64,000 bases of DNA, taken from NCBI GenBank assembly GCA_031277315.1, contig JAITMP010000030.1, positions 62,001 to 126,000 of the forward strand, read 5' to 3'. The stretch is from Zoogloeaceae bacterium. Its GTDB lineage: Bacteria; Pseudomonadota; Gammaproteobacteria; Burkholderiales; Rhodocyclaceae. Made by a program: the position numbers and the translations under genes. The notes beneath the pieces were generated by a model. It was not told the origin of the DNA and searched no databases. It saw nothing but the letters and a program-made list of their open reading frames with translations. This document shows positions 33,692 to 44,782 of the stretch, one piece after another (the stretch's first letter is position 1; each line of letters starts with the position of its first letter).

Positions 33692-36367
33692 TCAGAGATG
33701 CGCGGCGACCCAGTCCGGCACCGAGGCCAGTGCCGCGCCGAGAGATTCCGGTTGCGTGCCGCCGGCCATCGCCATGTCGGGCCGCCCGCCGCCCTTGCCG
33801 CCGACTTGCCGGGCGACGAAGTTGACCAGATCGCCGGCCTTGACGCGGGCCGTGCTGTCGGCGGTGACGCCGGCGGCGAGCTGCACCTTGCCGTCGTCCA
33901 CCGCCGCCAACACGATGGCCGCGCTTTTGAGTTTGTCCTTCAGCTTGTCCATCGTCTCGCGCAACGTTTTGGCGTCGGCGCCCGCCAGCGTCGCGGCGAG
34001 AACCTTGATGCCCTTCACGTCGACGGCTTGAGACAACAAGTCGTCGCCTTGCGCGGCGGCGAGCTTGCCTTTCAGCGCGGCGATTTCCTTCTCCAGTTCC
34101 CTGCGCTCGGCTTGCAGCGTTGCAATCGTCAGCGGCACCATGCCGCCGGCGGCGGGCACCTTGAGCAGGGCGGCGGCTTCGCGCGACTCGTGTTCCAGCG
34201 TTTGCAGATAGGTCAGCGCGTTCCCGCCCGTGACGGCCTCGACGCGGCGGATGCCGGCGGCGACGCCGGATTCGGCGACGATCTTGAACAGGCCGATGTC
34301 GCCGGTGCGGCCGACGTGCGTGCCGCCGCAGAGTTCGCGCGAATCGCCGATGTCGAGCACACGCACGGTCTCGCCGTATTTTTCGCCGAACAGCATCATG
34401 GCGCCCGTCGCCTTGGCAGCTTCGATGTCCATGACACGCGCCTGCGTCGCGGCATTGGCGAGGATGCCCGCATTCACGCGCTGTTCGATGGTGCGGATGT
34501 CGGCCTCGGCGACCGGCGCGTTGTGCGTGAAGTCGAAGCGCGTCTTGCCGGCGTCGACCAGCGAGCCTTTCTGCTGCACGTGGGCGCCGAGCACGTCGCG
34601 CAATGCCTTGTGCATGAGGTGGGTGGCGCTGTGGTTGCGCATGGTGGCGGCGCGCAGCGCGGCGTCCACCCGCGCCGTGACGGCGTCGCCAACCTTGAGC
34701 GCGCCGTGTGACAACGTACCGTGATGGCTGAACACGTCGGCCTTGATCTTCTGCGTGTCGATCACATTGAAAACAGCGCTTGCGCCACTTTCGACGTGCC
34801 CCTCGCCCGCTTGCGGGAGAGGGGTTGGGGGAGAGGGCGGCAGCGCCACCAATTCGCCCCGGTCGCCGACCTGGCCGCCGGATTCGGCATAGAACGGCGT
34901 CATGTCGAGCACGACGACGCCGTCCTGCCCCGCCTTGAGTTCGTTCACCGCCACGCCGTCGTGGTAGAGCGTGACGACCTGGGCGGCGTGTTCGAGTTTT
35001 TCATAGCCGACGAAGACGTTGCCCGCGCCGGCGTATTCGAGCGCGCGATCCATCTTGAACTTGCCGGCGGCGCGCGCCTGCGTCTTTTGTTTTTCCATCG
35101 CCAGGGCGAAGCCGGCCTCGTCCACCGCCACGCCGCGCTCGCGGCACACGTCCTGCGTGAGATCGAGCGGGAAGCCGTAGGTGTCGTGCAACATGAACGC
35201 CACGTCGCCGGGCAGCGTCTTCTCGCCCTTGCTCAAGGCTGCGTCGAGGATCGACATGCCGTTTTCCAGCGTCTCGAAAAACCGCTCCTCCTCGATTTTC
35301 AGCACGTCCATGATGCGCTGCCGATGGGCGGCGAGATTTGGGTAAGCGCCGCCCATTTCGTCGACGAGATCCGGCACGATCTTGTAGAAGAACGGTGTCT
35401 TCCGACCGAGCTTGTAGCCGTGGCGGATGGCGCGGCGGATGATGCGGCGCTGCACGTAGCCGCGGCCTTCGTTGCCCGGAATCACGCCGTCGGCGATGAG
35501 GAAGGAAGCGGCGCGGATGTGATCGGCGATCACTTTCAGCGAATTGTTTTCGAGATCGGCGCAGCTGGTTTCGCGCGCGGCGGCCTTGATGAGTTTCTGG
35601 AACAGGTCGATCTCGTAGTTGCTGTGCACATGCTGCAAGATGGCGGCGAGGCGCTCCAGGCCCATGCCGGTATCAACGCACGGCGCAGGCAGGTTTTTCA
35701 CGCTGCCGTCAGGCTGCATGTCGAATTGCATGAAGACGTGGTTCCAGATTTCGATGTAGCGGTCGCCGTCCTGATCGGGCGATCCGGGCGGGCCGCCGGC
35801 AACATCGGGGCCGTGGTCGTAGAAAATTTCCGAGCACGGGCCGCACGGGCCGGTATCGGCCATCATCCAGAAATTATCGCTCTGGTACTTGCCGCCCTTG
35901 TTGTCGCCAATGCGCACCACGCGCTGCGGCGGCAGGCCGATCTCCCGCGTCCAGATGTCATACGCTTCGTCGTCGTCGATATAGACGGTGGCCCAGAGTT
36001 TTTCGGGCGGCAGTTTGTAGACCTGCGTCAGCAGTTCCCAGCCCCACAGCAACGATTCGCGCTTGAAATAATCGCCGAAGCTCCAGTTGCCGAGCATCTC
36101 GAAAAACGTGTGATGGCGTGCGGTATAGCCGACGTTTTCCAGATCGTTATGCTTGCCGCCCGCGCGCAGACACGCCTGCACCGAAGCGGCGCGCACATAA
36201 GGGCGCTTGTCGGCGCCGAGAAACACGTCCTTGAACTGCACCATGCCCGAGTTGGTGAACATCAGGGTCGGATCGTTGCCCGGCACCAGCGGACTGGACG
36301 CCACGATGGTGTGTCCCTTGGAGGCAAAAAAGTCGAGGAATTTCTGGCGAATCTCGGCGCTGTTCAT
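33692..36367 (-). CDS. alaS: Alanyl-tRNA synthetase
   Basis: 891 aa class II synthetase, slightly longer than the E. coli enzyme. N-terminal catalytic domain ([35 protein letters not shown]), editing domain with zinc ligands in [14 protein letters not shown] and [13 protein letters not shown], and a C-terminal C-Ala/DHHA1 domain ([12 protein letters not shown]). Extra residues around 507-525 ([13 protein letters not shown]) are encoded by a palindromic repeat inserted in frame between the tRNA-recognition and editing regions. The insertion explains part of the extra length and is presumably tolerated in a surface loop. Confidence 0.97.
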   Translation of the reverse strand: MNSAEIRQKFLDFFASKGHTIVASSPLVPGNDPTLMFTNSGMVQFKDVFLGADKRPYVRAASVQACLRAGGKHNDLENVGYTARHHTFFEMLGNWSFGDYFKRESLLWGWELLTQVYKLPPEKLWATVYIDDDEAYDIWTREIGLPPQRVVRIGDNKGGKYQSDNFWMMADTGPCGPCSEIFYDHGPDVAGGPPGSPDQDGDRYIEIWNHVFMQFDMQPDGSVKNLPAPCVDTGMGLERLAAILQHVHSNYEIDLFQKLIKAAARETSCADLENNSLKVIADHIRAASFLIADGVIPGNEGRGYVQRRIIRRAIRHGYKLGRKTPFFYKIVPDLVDEMGGAYPNLAAHRQRIMDVLKIEEERFFETLENGMSILDAALSKGEKTLPGDVAFMLHDTYGFPLDLTQDVCRERGVAVDEAGFALAMEKQKTQARAAGKFKMDRALEYAGAGNVFVGYEKLEHAAQVVTLYHDGVAVNELKAGQDGVVVLDMTPFYAESGGQVGDRGELVALPPSPPTPLPQAGEGHVESGASAVFNVIDTQKIKADVFSHHGTLSHGALKVGDAVTARVDAALRAATMRNHSATHLMHKALRDVLGAHVQQKGSLVDAGKTRFDFTHNAPVAEADIRTIEQRVNAGILANAATQARVMDIEAAKATGAMMLFGEKYGETVRVLDIGDSRELCGGTHVGRTGDIGLFKIVAESGVAAGIRRVEAVTGGNALTYLQTLEHESREAAALLKVPAAGGMVPLTIATLQAERRELEKEIAALKGKLAAAQGDDLLSQAVDVKGIKVLAATLAGADAKTLRETMDKLKDKLKSAAIVLAAVDDGKVQLAAGVTADSTARVKAGDLVNFVARQVGGKGGGRPDMAMAGGTQPESLGAALASVPDWVAAHL
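34799..34840. repeat. Palindromic repeat inserted in frame inside alaS
   Basis: CCCCTC-G-CCCGC-TT-GCGGG-A-GAGGGG (34799-34824) followed by TTGGGGGAGAGGGCGG. Read on the minus strand it encodes [14 protein letters not shown]. This looks like the intergenic CCCTCTCCCGC-type palindrome common in proteobacterial genomes; length preserves the reading frame. Confidence 0.75.
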
Positions 36368-36424
36368 GACGATGTATACGGAAGGCGCGCCGATGGCGCG
36401 CGAAGTGGGCGGATTTTAGCATTG

Positions 36425-36458
36425 AAGGTCATGAGCCGAAGCGGCGGCTCATGACCTT
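36425..36458 (-). terminator. 14-bp perfect hairpin after the solute-binding protein gene
   Basis: AAGGTCATGAGCCG (36425-36438) pairs with CGGCTCATGACCTT (36445-36458), 6-nt loop, starting 3 nt after the stop of the solute-binding gene and before alaS. There is no long T run, so it may be a weak terminator or an mRNA 3' stabiliser. Confidence 0.55.
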
Positions 36459-36461
36459 GGT

Positions 36462-37820
36462 TCACTGCGTCACGACGCCATCCGTCGACGCGGGGCGCAG
36501 CAGGGTGTTGCCTTTTTTGACGGCGGTGTCGAGGGCTTCCTTGGCGGGTTTGCGGTTGTCCCAGACGGCTTCGAGTTCTTCCGAGAGCACGCCGCGGACG
36601 CGGCCCATGCCGGCGACGGTTTTCGGCTTTGCGCCGGAGGCGTATTTGCGGTCGGAGAGCCGCGCCACGGTTTTTTCGACGATCTCCGGCGGCAGGTTGC
36701 CGGCGGCGGCCAGCGCGTCGACAGCCGCCGGCGTCATCGGCAGGAAGCCGGTGGCGTTCACCCATTCGCGTTGCACGTCCGGTTGCAGCAGGAAGCGGAT
36801 GAAGCGCGTGGCGACGGCGTATTCCGGGCGTTTCTTGTCGGCGAGTATCCAGAGCAGGGCGCCGTCGGGCAGCAGCCGTCCGGGCGCGACGCCGCGCACG
36901 TCGTCGTGATGCGGCAGATCGGCGAGGCCGAAATCGAACGGCTTGTTCCGCAGCAGCCGCATGTAGAGCGAGGAATCGCCGGTCAGCATGCCGCATTCGC
37001 CGGCGAGGAATTTTTCGTCGGCTTCGCGGTCGGGGCCGAAATAGCGGAAGTAGAAACTCTTGTGCCAGCTTGCCAGCAAGGCGACGTGCTTGACCTGCAC
37101 CAGGCCGTTCAAGGCCAGCGTCGCGCCTTTGCCGCCGCGCGCCGGGTTGGCGAGCGGCTCGCTGTGCTGGGTCGAGGTGTTGTCGACATGCACCCAGGCT
37201 ACCTCGGAGGACGTGAAGGGACAGCGGCGGTCAATCTGATAAATCTTGCCGGCGCTCTCCTGCACTTCCAGCCAGGTGCGCGGCGGGCGGGCCGGGTCGA
37301 GTCCGGCTTTGCGGAACGTGTCCTTGTTGTAATACAGCACCGGCACCGAGAGGGCCAGCGGCAGCGCCTGCACGCGGCCGCGGCTGTCCTCGACGGCATC
37401 GGCGAGCACCGGGAACAGCGCCTTCGTGTCGAGCCGTTCGCCGGTGAGGGACAGCGCCTTCCACAGCGGCAGCAGGCGCGGATAACTGCCGAAAAATTTC
37501 TGATGCTCGTCGTCCGCGAGCAAAGCCATGTGCGGCAACTGGCGCGGATTGTCCACCGTGTCGAGGTGCTGCAAGCTGACCTGCCCGGTTTTACTGTCGG
37601 CGTTGAAGCGGTCGACCAGTTCGACCAGCAAGGCGGCGTGCTCGCCGGTGAGGGCATGGCGCAGCGTGATTACGACCGGCTGGGGAGCGGATTTGGCAAC
37701 AGCCTTGGCCGCCACTTTAGCCGCGGGCTTGGCTGCGGCGGCAGCGAGTTTGCCCGCCGGGTTGGCGGCTTGCGCGGCGGTGAAGGCGAGAAGCAGGGAC
37801 AACAGCAGCAATCGCGGCAT
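36462..37820 (-). CDS. Extracellular solute-binding protein, family 1 (UgpB-like)
   Basis: 452 aa. Signal peptide 1-18 (LLLLSLLLAFTAAQA), an unusual Ala/Lys-rich linker (20-46), then a periplasmic-binding fold with ALTGEHAALLVELVDRFNAD, ALPLALSVPVLYYNKDTFRKAGLD and TGFLPMTPAAVDAL, resembling glycerol-3-phosphate or sugar binders. No ABC permease or ATPase gene is adjacent, so this is an orphan binding protein. Start ATG 37820; the open frame further upstream is a shadow of icd. It is divergent from icd across a region with a perfect dyad. Confidence 0.85.
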   Translation of the reverse strand: MPRLLLLSLLLAFTAAQAANPAGKLAAAAAKPAAKVAAKAVAKSAPQPVVITLRHALTGEHAALLVELVDRFNADSKTGQVSLQHLDTVDNPRQLPHMALLADDEHQKFFGSYPRLLPLWKALSLTGERLDTKALFPVLADAVEDSRGRVQALPLALSVPVLYYNKDTFRKAGLDPARPPRTWLEVQESAGKIYQIDRRCPFTSSEVAWVHVDNTSTQHSEPLANPARGGKGATLALNGLVQVKHVALLASWHKSFYFRYFGPDREADEKFLAGECGMLTGDSSLYMRLLRNKPFDFGLADLPHHDDVRGVAPGRLLPDGALLWILADKKRPEYAVATRFIRFLLQPDVQREWVNATGFLPMTPAAVDALAAAGNLPPEIVEKTVARLSDRKYASGAKPKTVAGMGRVRGVLSEELEAVWDNRKPAKEALDTAVKKGNTLLRPASTDGVVTQ

Positions 37821-37858
37821 TTGGGTCGGTATCCGTTGGGTGAATGGCAATTTCGGTA

Positions 37859-37887
37859 TATTACACGCCGCTTCTCGTGGTGTAATA
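37859..37887. promoter_or_regulatory. Dyad in the divergent solute-binding/icd region
   Basis: TATTACAC (37859-37866) and GTGTAATA (37880-37887), a perfect 8-bp inverted repeat with a 13-nt spacer, midway between two divergent start codons. Candidate operator or overlapping -10 elements. Confidence 0.4.
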
Positions 37888-37946
37888 CAGGCTTGGCGTT
37901 CCGCCCCGTGGCGGACGCCTTTTCCGAGCTTTGTGGAGACACCGAC

Positions 37947-40196
<2,250 letters not shown>

Positions 40197-40209
40197 ATCG
40201 GCTGAATCC

Positions 40210-40248
40210 GGCACGGCATCGGTTAAAAACACAAACCGATGCCGTGCC
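40210..40248. terminator. 15-bp perfect hairpin after icd
   Basis: GGCACGGCATCGGTT (40210-40224) pairs with AACCGATGCCGTGCC (40234-40248), loop AAAAACACA, 13 nt after the icd stop. No T tract follows on the plus strand. Confidence 0.6.
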
Positions 40249-40279
40249 ACATCAGTGACGACATGAGAAGGACCGCACC

Positions 40280-40849
40280 ATGACTTGGCGCAACACGACC
40301 GAACGCTATGGTTCCCTGACCATCAGCATGCACTGGCTGATGCTGCTGCTGATTGCCGCTGTTTATGCGCTGATCGAACTGCGCGGCATTTTTCCCAAAG
40401 ACACCCCCGAGCACGACGCCATGAAACAGTGGCATTTCATGCTCGGCATGCTGGTGTTCTGGCTCGCCTGGCTGCGGCTGGTTCTGCACCTGGCCAGCGT
40501 CAAGCCGCGCATCCAGCCGCCGCCTCCCGCCTGGCAGGAGTGGCTGGCCGGCGCGGTAAAAGTGCTGATGTATGTGCTCATGCTCGGGCTGCCGCTGGCG
40601 GGCTGGCTGACGCTCAATGCCTCGGGCAAGCCGGTGCCGTTTTTCGGTCTGGAACTGCCCGCGCTGATCGGCGAGAACAAGAACCTGTCCAAGCAGATCA
40701 AGGAAATGCATGAAACCGTGGCCACCCTCGGCTACTGGGTGATCGGCCTGCACGCGGCGGCGGCGCTGTTCCATCACTACTGGATGCGTGATGACACCCT
40801 GCTGCGCATGCTGCCTGAGTGGTACGGGAAATTGCTCAGGAAAATGTAA
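40280..40849 (+). CDS. Cytochrome b561 (di-heme, YodB/CybB type)
   Basis: 189 aa with four membrane helices. His residues at SMHWLMLL (helix 1), KQWHFMLGML (helix 2), KEMHETVATLGYWVIGLHAAAALFHHYW (helices 3-4, in parts) are positioned as heme b ligands. Such proteins shuttle electrons between ubiquinol and periplasmic acceptors or superoxide. A ribosome-binding site (GAAGGA) precedes ATG 40280. The 3' end overlaps the end of the convergent sensor kinase gene by 14 nt. Confidence 0.88.
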   Translation: MTWRNTTERYGSLTISMHWLMLLLIAAVYALIELRGIFPKDTPEHDAMKQWHFMLGMLVFWLAWLRLVLHLASVKPRIQPPPPAWQEWLAGAVKVLMYVLMLGLPLAGWLTLNASGKPVPFFGLELPALIGENKNLSKQIKEMHETVATLGYWVIGLHAAAALFHHYWMRDDTLLRMLPEWYGKLLRKM

Positions 40850-42215
40850 CCTCGACACGCAAGCCGCGCCCGTCGGGGCCGGGGCCGAGGTGGACGCGGG
40901 CGCGGTGGAGATCGGCGATGCGGCGGACGATGGACAGCCCGAGGCCGCTGCCTTCTTCGCCACTGCCGAGCGCGCGGTAGAAACGGTCAAAGGCCCGCTC
41001 GCATTTTTCCGCCGGAATGCCCGGCCCGGTGTCGGTGACGGCGAGTGAGACGCCGGTGCCGGTCGGCCGCACGGCGACATCCACTTCGCCGCCCGCCGGC
41101 GTGTAGCGCACAGCGTTGTCGAGCAGATTGCGCAGCAGCACGCCGAGCAGCACGGCATCGCCCGCCACTGTCGGCGCTGTCCCTGTTTCCGCCGCCGTCA
41201 AACCGATTTCGATGTTCTTGGCCGCCGCTGCCTGCGCGATCTCGGCCACGCCTTGCTGCGCCAGCGGCAGCAGATCGACCGTTTGACCGGGCGGCAGCGC
41301 CGTCTGCGGATCGAGGCGGGCCAGCATCAGCAACTGCTCGGCCAGGCGCGTGGCGCGGTCGGCGCCGGCGACGACATTTGCGAGCGCGCGGTCGCGCTCG
41401 GCTGCGTGCGTCGCGCCGAACGCGACCTGGGCTTGCGTTTTGACGGCGGCCAGCGGCGTGCGCAGTTCGTGCGCGGCATCGGCGGTGAAGCGCCGTTCCT
41501 GTTCGAGCGAGGCGCCGACGCGGCCAAAAAGCGTATTCAGGGCGGCGATGAGCGGCAGGATTTCACGCGGCGCGCGCTCCTCGTCGAGACGGGCGAGGTT
41601 GTCCGGCGCGCGCCGCGCCACCTGGCGCGTGATGCCGGCCAGCGGCGCCAGTCCGGCGCTGACCACCAGCCAGATCAGCAGCGCCAGCCCCGGCAGGGCG
41701 AAATAGAGCGGGTACAACAGATGCTCGGCAACATGTTCCGCCAGTTCCTCGCGCAATTCGTGACGCTCGCCGACCTGCACCAGATAACGGCGGCTTTCGT
41801 CGAGACGGCTGAAAACGCGCCAGCGCTTGCCGCCGATCATGACATTGCCATGACCCTCGGATTCGCCGTAGAGCCGCGTCTCCGGCGCGCTGGCCGAGCG
41901 CAGCCGCAGCCGGCCCTGCCGGTCCCACACCTGAACGGCGATCTTGCGCTCGTGCTTGTATTGGGGCGGCAGCACGATTTCGTTCCCGCGCTGATGCCGC
42001 TGATTTTCATGCGCGGCCTCGCCTTCTTCTTCCTCATCGAACACGTGTTCGAGCTGCGCGGCGATGAGGCTGGCCGACTGGGAAAGCTGGGCGTCGAGAA
42101 TTTCGCCGATCTCGTGGCGGGCGTCGAAATAAGTGAACGCCGCCGTCGCCAGCCAGGCAATGATGACAGCGCCCGAAAGCAGGAACAACAGGCGGCGGCG
42201 CAGCGACGGTCTCAT
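40836..42215 (-). CDS. qseC: QseC-type sensor histidine kinase
   Basis: 459 aa. Membrane helix at 9-30, a periplasmic region of about 140 residues that includes an acidic stretch (DEEEEGEAAHE), a second helix (about 168-190), HAMP-like segment, phospho-acceptor His in DAAHELRTPLAAVKT, and ATPase motifs NLLDNAVRYTP, DTGPGIP and GSGLGLSI. Paired with the response regulator by an ATGA overlap. The QseC/PmrB/BasS subgroup is suggested by the partner and the promoter box; the signal is unknown. Lying downstream of c- and b-type cytochrome genes hints at redox or oxygen-linked sensing. Confidence 0.88.
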   Translation of the reverse strand: MRPSLRRRLLFLLSGAVIIAWLATAAFTYFDARHEIGEILDAQLSQSASLIAAQLEHVFDEEEEGEAAHENQRHQRGNEIVLPPQYKHERKIAVQVWDRQGRLRLRSASAPETRLYGESEGHGNVMIGGKRWRVFSRLDESRRYLVQVGERHELREELAEHVAEHLLYPLYFALPGLALLIWLVVSAGLAPLAGITRQVARRAPDNLARLDEERAPREILPLIAALNTLFGRVGASLEQERRFTADAAHELRTPLAAVKTQAQVAFGATHAAERDRALANVVAGADRATRLAEQLLMLARLDPQTALPPGQTVDLLPLAQQGVAEIAQAAAAKNIEIGLTAAETGTAPTVAGDAVLLGVLLRNLLDNAVRYTPAGGEVDVAVRPTGTGVSLAVTDTGPGIPAEKCERAFDRFYRALGSGEEGSGLGLSIVRRIADLHRARVHLGPGPDGRGLRVEVTFS

Positions 42216-42877
42216 TCCGGCTGACGCGGAATCGTGTAGCCGACGCCGCGCACGGTGCGGATCAGCGCCGGCGTCAGCTTGCGGCGCAGGTGGTGCACGA
42301 AAACCTCGATGGCGTTGCTCTCGATTTCCTCGCCCCAGCCGTAGAGTTTTTCTTCCAGTTGCGTTCGCGACAGCACGCGGCCCGCATTCAGCAGCAGCGC
42401 GTGCAGCAGGGCGTATTCGCGCGCCGACAAATCCACCGGACGGCCTTGCCAAAACACGTTGCGCGCCGCCGGATCGAGCCGCAGCGCGTCATGCTCGATC
42501 AGCGCCTGCGGCTGGCTGCTGCCGCGCCGGATCAGCGCCCGCAGCCGCGCTTGCAACTCGCCGAGATCGAACGGCTTGATGAGGTAATCGTCGGCGCCGG
42601 CGTCGAGGCCGGCGATGCGGTCGGGCACGGTATCGCGGGCGGTCAGAATCAGCACCGGCACGGCGTTGCGCGCCGCCCGTGCCCGTCCCAGCACGTCCAT
42701 GCCGGGCAGGCGCGGCAGGCCGAGATCGAGCACGACGGCATCATACGGCTCGTTGGCCAGCGCCAGTTCCGCCGCGCGCCCGTCCTCCGCCCAGTCGACG
42801 GCGAACCCCGCCTGCTGGAGGCCGGCGCGAATGCCATCGCCGAGCAGGCGGTCATCTTCGACGAGGAGAATTCTCAT
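42212..42877 (-). CDS. qseB: QseB/PmrA-type OmpR-family response regulator
   Basis: 221 aa. Receiver with acidic residues VEDD and phospho-acceptor Asp51 (VVLDLGLPRLPG), Thr/Lys switch residues (LTARD, LIKPFD), then an OmpR-like winged helix (LSAREYALLHALLLNAGRVLSR, EVFVHHLRRKL, IRTVRGVGY). Similar to QseB and PmrA, which recognise tandem CTTAA half-sites; a matching box lies upstream of the first gene in this operon (44546-44561). The start is 40 bp from the end of the cytochrome b gene, and the gene overlaps the sensor by 4 nt. Confidence 0.9.
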   Translation of the reverse strand: MRILLVEDDRLLGDGIRAGLQQAGFAVDWAEDGRAAELALANEPYDAVVLDLGLPRLPGMDVLGRARAARNAVPVLILTARDTVPDRIAGLDAGADDYLIKPFDLGELQARLRALIRRGSSQPQALIEHDALRLDPAARNVFWQGRPVDLSAREYALLHALLLNAGRVLSRTQLEEKLYGWGEEIESNAIEVFVHHLRRKLTPALIRTVRGVGYTIPRQPE

Positions 42878-42917
42878 GTTGTGATCGTATCCCTGCGCTT
42901 TGTTCAGGTTATCTGGA

Positions 42918-43523
42918 TTATTGCGCCAGCCACCAGGCGCCCGCCGCCGCCCAGCCGAGCAGGCACGCTGCGCCGAGCAGGTGCTGGCCGGAAATCGCCT
43001 CTTCCGGGCGTCCCAGCTTGCGGCCGGTGAACATCGCTCCGATCAGGCTCTCGCGGTGCGCCAGACTGCCGACGAGCACGCCCAGCACGTGCGCGCCGAT
43101 CACGGCCAGCATCAGATGCACGCACCACTCATGCGCTTCCGCCAGCCATTCGCCGCCCATCTCCTGATAGGCGAGCCAGCCGCTGGCGCCGGTCAGCAGG
43201 GCCAGCGAGAGCAGCAGCACGATGGCCCAGCCGCCGGCCGGATTGTGGCCGGCATAATGCCGTGGCGCGCGGCGCAGCAGATCTTTCAGATAGCCGAGCG
43301 CCTGACGCGGGCCGCGCACGAAGCTGGCGAAGCGGGCGTGGCGCGAGCCGATGATGCCCCACAGCAGGCGGAACAGGGCAATCGCCGTCACCGCGCCGCC
43401 GGCGAAAACGTGCGCCAGCCGCCAGACTTCGCTGTCGCCGGTGGCCCAGGCGAACGCGAAGCCGCCCGCCATCAGCCAGTGGCCGAGGCGCACCGGCAGA
43501 TCCCAAACCAATATTTTTTTCAT
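42918..43523 (-). CDS. Membrane cytochrome b (b561 / Ni,Fe-hydrogenase b-type family)
   Basis: 201 aa with four to five membrane helices. His residues in LPVRLGHWLMAGG, LAHVFAGG, EAHEWCVHLMLAVIGAHVLGV and HRESL can ligate two hemes b. Starts MKKILVWDLPVRLGHW, typical of the cytochrome b561 family that partners multiheme c-type cytochromes. It lies 14 bp after the diheme cytochrome c gene and before the response regulator. In Rhodobacter sphaeroides the equivalent gene accompanies SHP and DHC, suggesting electron flow quinol to b561 to DHC to SHP. Confidence 0.87.
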   Translation of the reverse strand: MKKILVWDLPVRLGHWLMAGGFAFAWATGDSEVWRLAHVFAGGAVTAIALFRLLWGIIGSRHARFASFVRGPRQALGYLKDLLRRAPRHYAGHNPAGGWAIVLLLSLALLTGASGWLAYQEMGGEWLAEAHEWCVHLMLAVIGAHVLGVLVGSLAHRESLIGAMFTGRKLGRPEEAISGQHLLGAACLLGWAAAGAWWLAQ

Positions 43524-43536
43524 CGCGGCGCGGATC

Positions 43537-44058
43537 TCAATGATGTTCTTTGCGCCGCTGCAATTCCGGCAGCGCCAGTTCGCGCTTGCGGAAGCTGCCT
43601 TCTTCGGCGCGGCCATGACACGCCGGGCAGTTCGACGCGCTCACCACCCGCGTGTCGCGCCACAGGCTGGCCGGCACCTCGCGGTGCTCGCGCCGGAACC
43701 AGGGCGTGCCGGTGAGCCGGGGCGGATCGCTCCGGTGTGGCGGGGCCGCCCGATCGCGGCGCCAAGTCCGCTCGTTGCGGGTCGAGGCATGGCGGATCAG
43801 GAAGGCTTCGATTTCGCCGCGCGTTTTCTCGTCGATGCGGACATTGTCGCCGTAGTGCTGATCCAGTTGACCCACCACGCGCCGCCAATCGGGCGCCGTC
43901 AGCAGCGCCGGAGAAAACGCCATATGACAATCGCCGCATTCGGCCCGGAAAGCCGCCGGCGCGTCGGCGGGAATCGGCATCTTGTCGGCGCTGGCCGCCA
44001 GCGGCGTCGTCAGGACGGCGGCCAACAGCGCGCTTCGCGTGACACGCAGGATGCTCAT
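43537..44058 (-). CDS. Diheme cytochrome c (DHC-like)
   Basis: 173 aa periplasmic protein with a signal peptide (1-24) and two CxxCH sites: CGDCH (41-45) and CPACH (144-148). Overlaps the upstream SHP-like gene by 4 nt, so the pair is translationally coupled. In known examples DHC is the electron donor to SHP. The region between the two heme sites is rich in Arg and His (NERTWRRDRAAPPHR). Confidence 0.9.
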   Translation of the reverse strand: MSILRVTRSALLAAVLTTPLAASADKMPIPADAPAAFRAECGDCHMAFSPALLTAPDWRRVVGQLDQHYGDNVRIDEKTRGEIEAFLIRHASTRNERTWRRDRAAPPHRSDPPRLTGTPWFRREHREVPASLWRDTRVVSASNCPACHGRAEEGSFRKRELALPELQRRKEHH

Positions 44059-44495
44059 GATCCCTCCGTCATAAAGCGGATGAAGTCCGCTTTTTCAGCC
44101 GCGCTGCATTCGCGCCCCGTCACTTCGCTGCAATTGCGGCGAAACCATTTTTCGACCTTCGCCGGATCGGTGAAGCGGGCCGGCTCGGCGCGCGGCGCCA
44201 GCGGCTTGATGGCCTTGCCGGTCACGGCATGACGGCCCGCCTGGAGCGGGCTGTCGGTGTGGCAGGTGGCGCAGGCCGGCATTTTTTCCGACGCCGTGAA
44301 GCGCCGGGCGTAAAGTTCAGCGCCGCGCTGGGCCGAGGGCTGGAAGCCGGGCGTCTGCCGGGCCGCCTCGGCGGCATAGGTGTTGAGTAATTGCGCCGGC
44401 GTGGCCGCCGAGGCCGCCGGCGCCGCCAGCGTGATTGCCGCCGCCAGCGTCACGAATGTCGTGGATAGCGCCGCGCGCAGAACCGTTTTCAGCAT
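44055..44495 (-). CDS. SHP-like monoheme cytochrome c (DUF1924)
   Basis: 146 aa with a long signal peptide (1-31), one heme site CATCH (75-79) and two further cysteines (NCSEVTGREC) that could form the disulfide seen in SHP. SHP from Rhodobacter sphaeroides is a high-spin cytochrome c whose Asn ligand is displaced when O2 or NO binds; the distal ligand here is not identifiable by eye. It is first gene of the operon SHP - DHC - cytochrome b - response regulator - sensor, behind a putative QseB box. Confidence 0.85.
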   Translation of the reverse strand: MLKTVLRAALSTTFVTLAAAITLAAPAASAATPAQLLNTYAAEAARQTPGFQPSAQRGAELYARRFTASEKMPACATCHTDSPLQAGRHAVTGKAIKPLAPRAEPARFTDPAKVEKWFRRNCSEVTGRECSAAEKADFIRFMTEGS

Positions 44496-44545
44496 GATGT
44501 GCCCTTTCTGTCGAACAAAATACGGCGCCAGTTTGGGCAGGGCGA

Positions 44546-44561
44546 CTTAACAGCCGCTTAA
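44546..44561. promoter_or_regulatory. PmrA/QseB-like binding box
   Basis: CTTAA-CAGCCG-CTTAA: two direct half-sites with a 6-nt spacer, 51 nt upstream of the SHP-like start. It matches the CTTAA-N6-CTTAA arrangement described for QseB/PmrA, and the operon encodes a regulator of that family, so autoregulation is likely. Confidence 0.6.
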
Positions 44562-44600
44562 CGCTGGAAAGTCATCGGGCGGGGCTTGGGCAGAGTTTAA

Positions 44601-44614
44601 TTTATCGCGATAAA
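44601..44614. promoter_or_regulatory. Perfect 14-bp palindrome TTTATCGCGATAAA
   Basis: Lies in the 316-bp divergent region between the SHP operon and the aryl-CoA cluster. Candidate operator; flanked by AT-rich sequence (44635-44660). Confidence 0.4.
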
Positions 44615-44690
44615 CAACCATTGGGTTGCTGACACATTTATAATTAAATATTATCAGTCTCTAAATTCATGGCGCCCCGATCGTGATCCG

Positions 44691-44709
44691 GTTGTGATCC
44701 GATCACAAC
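44691..44709. promoter_or_regulatory. 19-bp operator-like dyad upstream of the aryl-CoA operon
   Basis: GTTGTGATC-C-GATCACAAC, a perfect 9-bp inverted repeat around one base, preceded by a related GATCGTGATCC. It sits about 20 bp upstream of the predicted -35 element; size and symmetry suit a MarR-type regulator, one of which is encoded in the operon. Confidence 0.5.
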
Positions 44710-44731
44710 TCGATAGCGGTTCGAGGGCGTT

Positions 44732-44759
44732 TTGGCAGTTTTCGATAACAGTCGATAAT
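44732..44759 (+). promoter_or_regulatory. Candidate promoter of the aryl-CoA operon
   Basis: TTGGCA (44732-44737), 16-bp spacer, GATAAT (44754-44759). The word TCGATAA occurs twice in this stretch. Confidence 0.45.
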
Positions 44760-44761
44760 GA

Positions 44762-44782
44762 TTCGGCATTGTGATTGCCGAA
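44762..44782. promoter_or_regulatory. Inverted repeat at the predicted transcription start
   Basis: TTCGGCA-N7-TGCCGAA immediately downstream of the predicted -10, a position suited to repression. Confidence 0.4.

Noticed and set aside
36771..37946. N-terminal extension of icd by 392 codons
   Set aside because: It lies antisense to the solute-binding protein; monomeric IDH is about 740 aa, matching ATG 37947.
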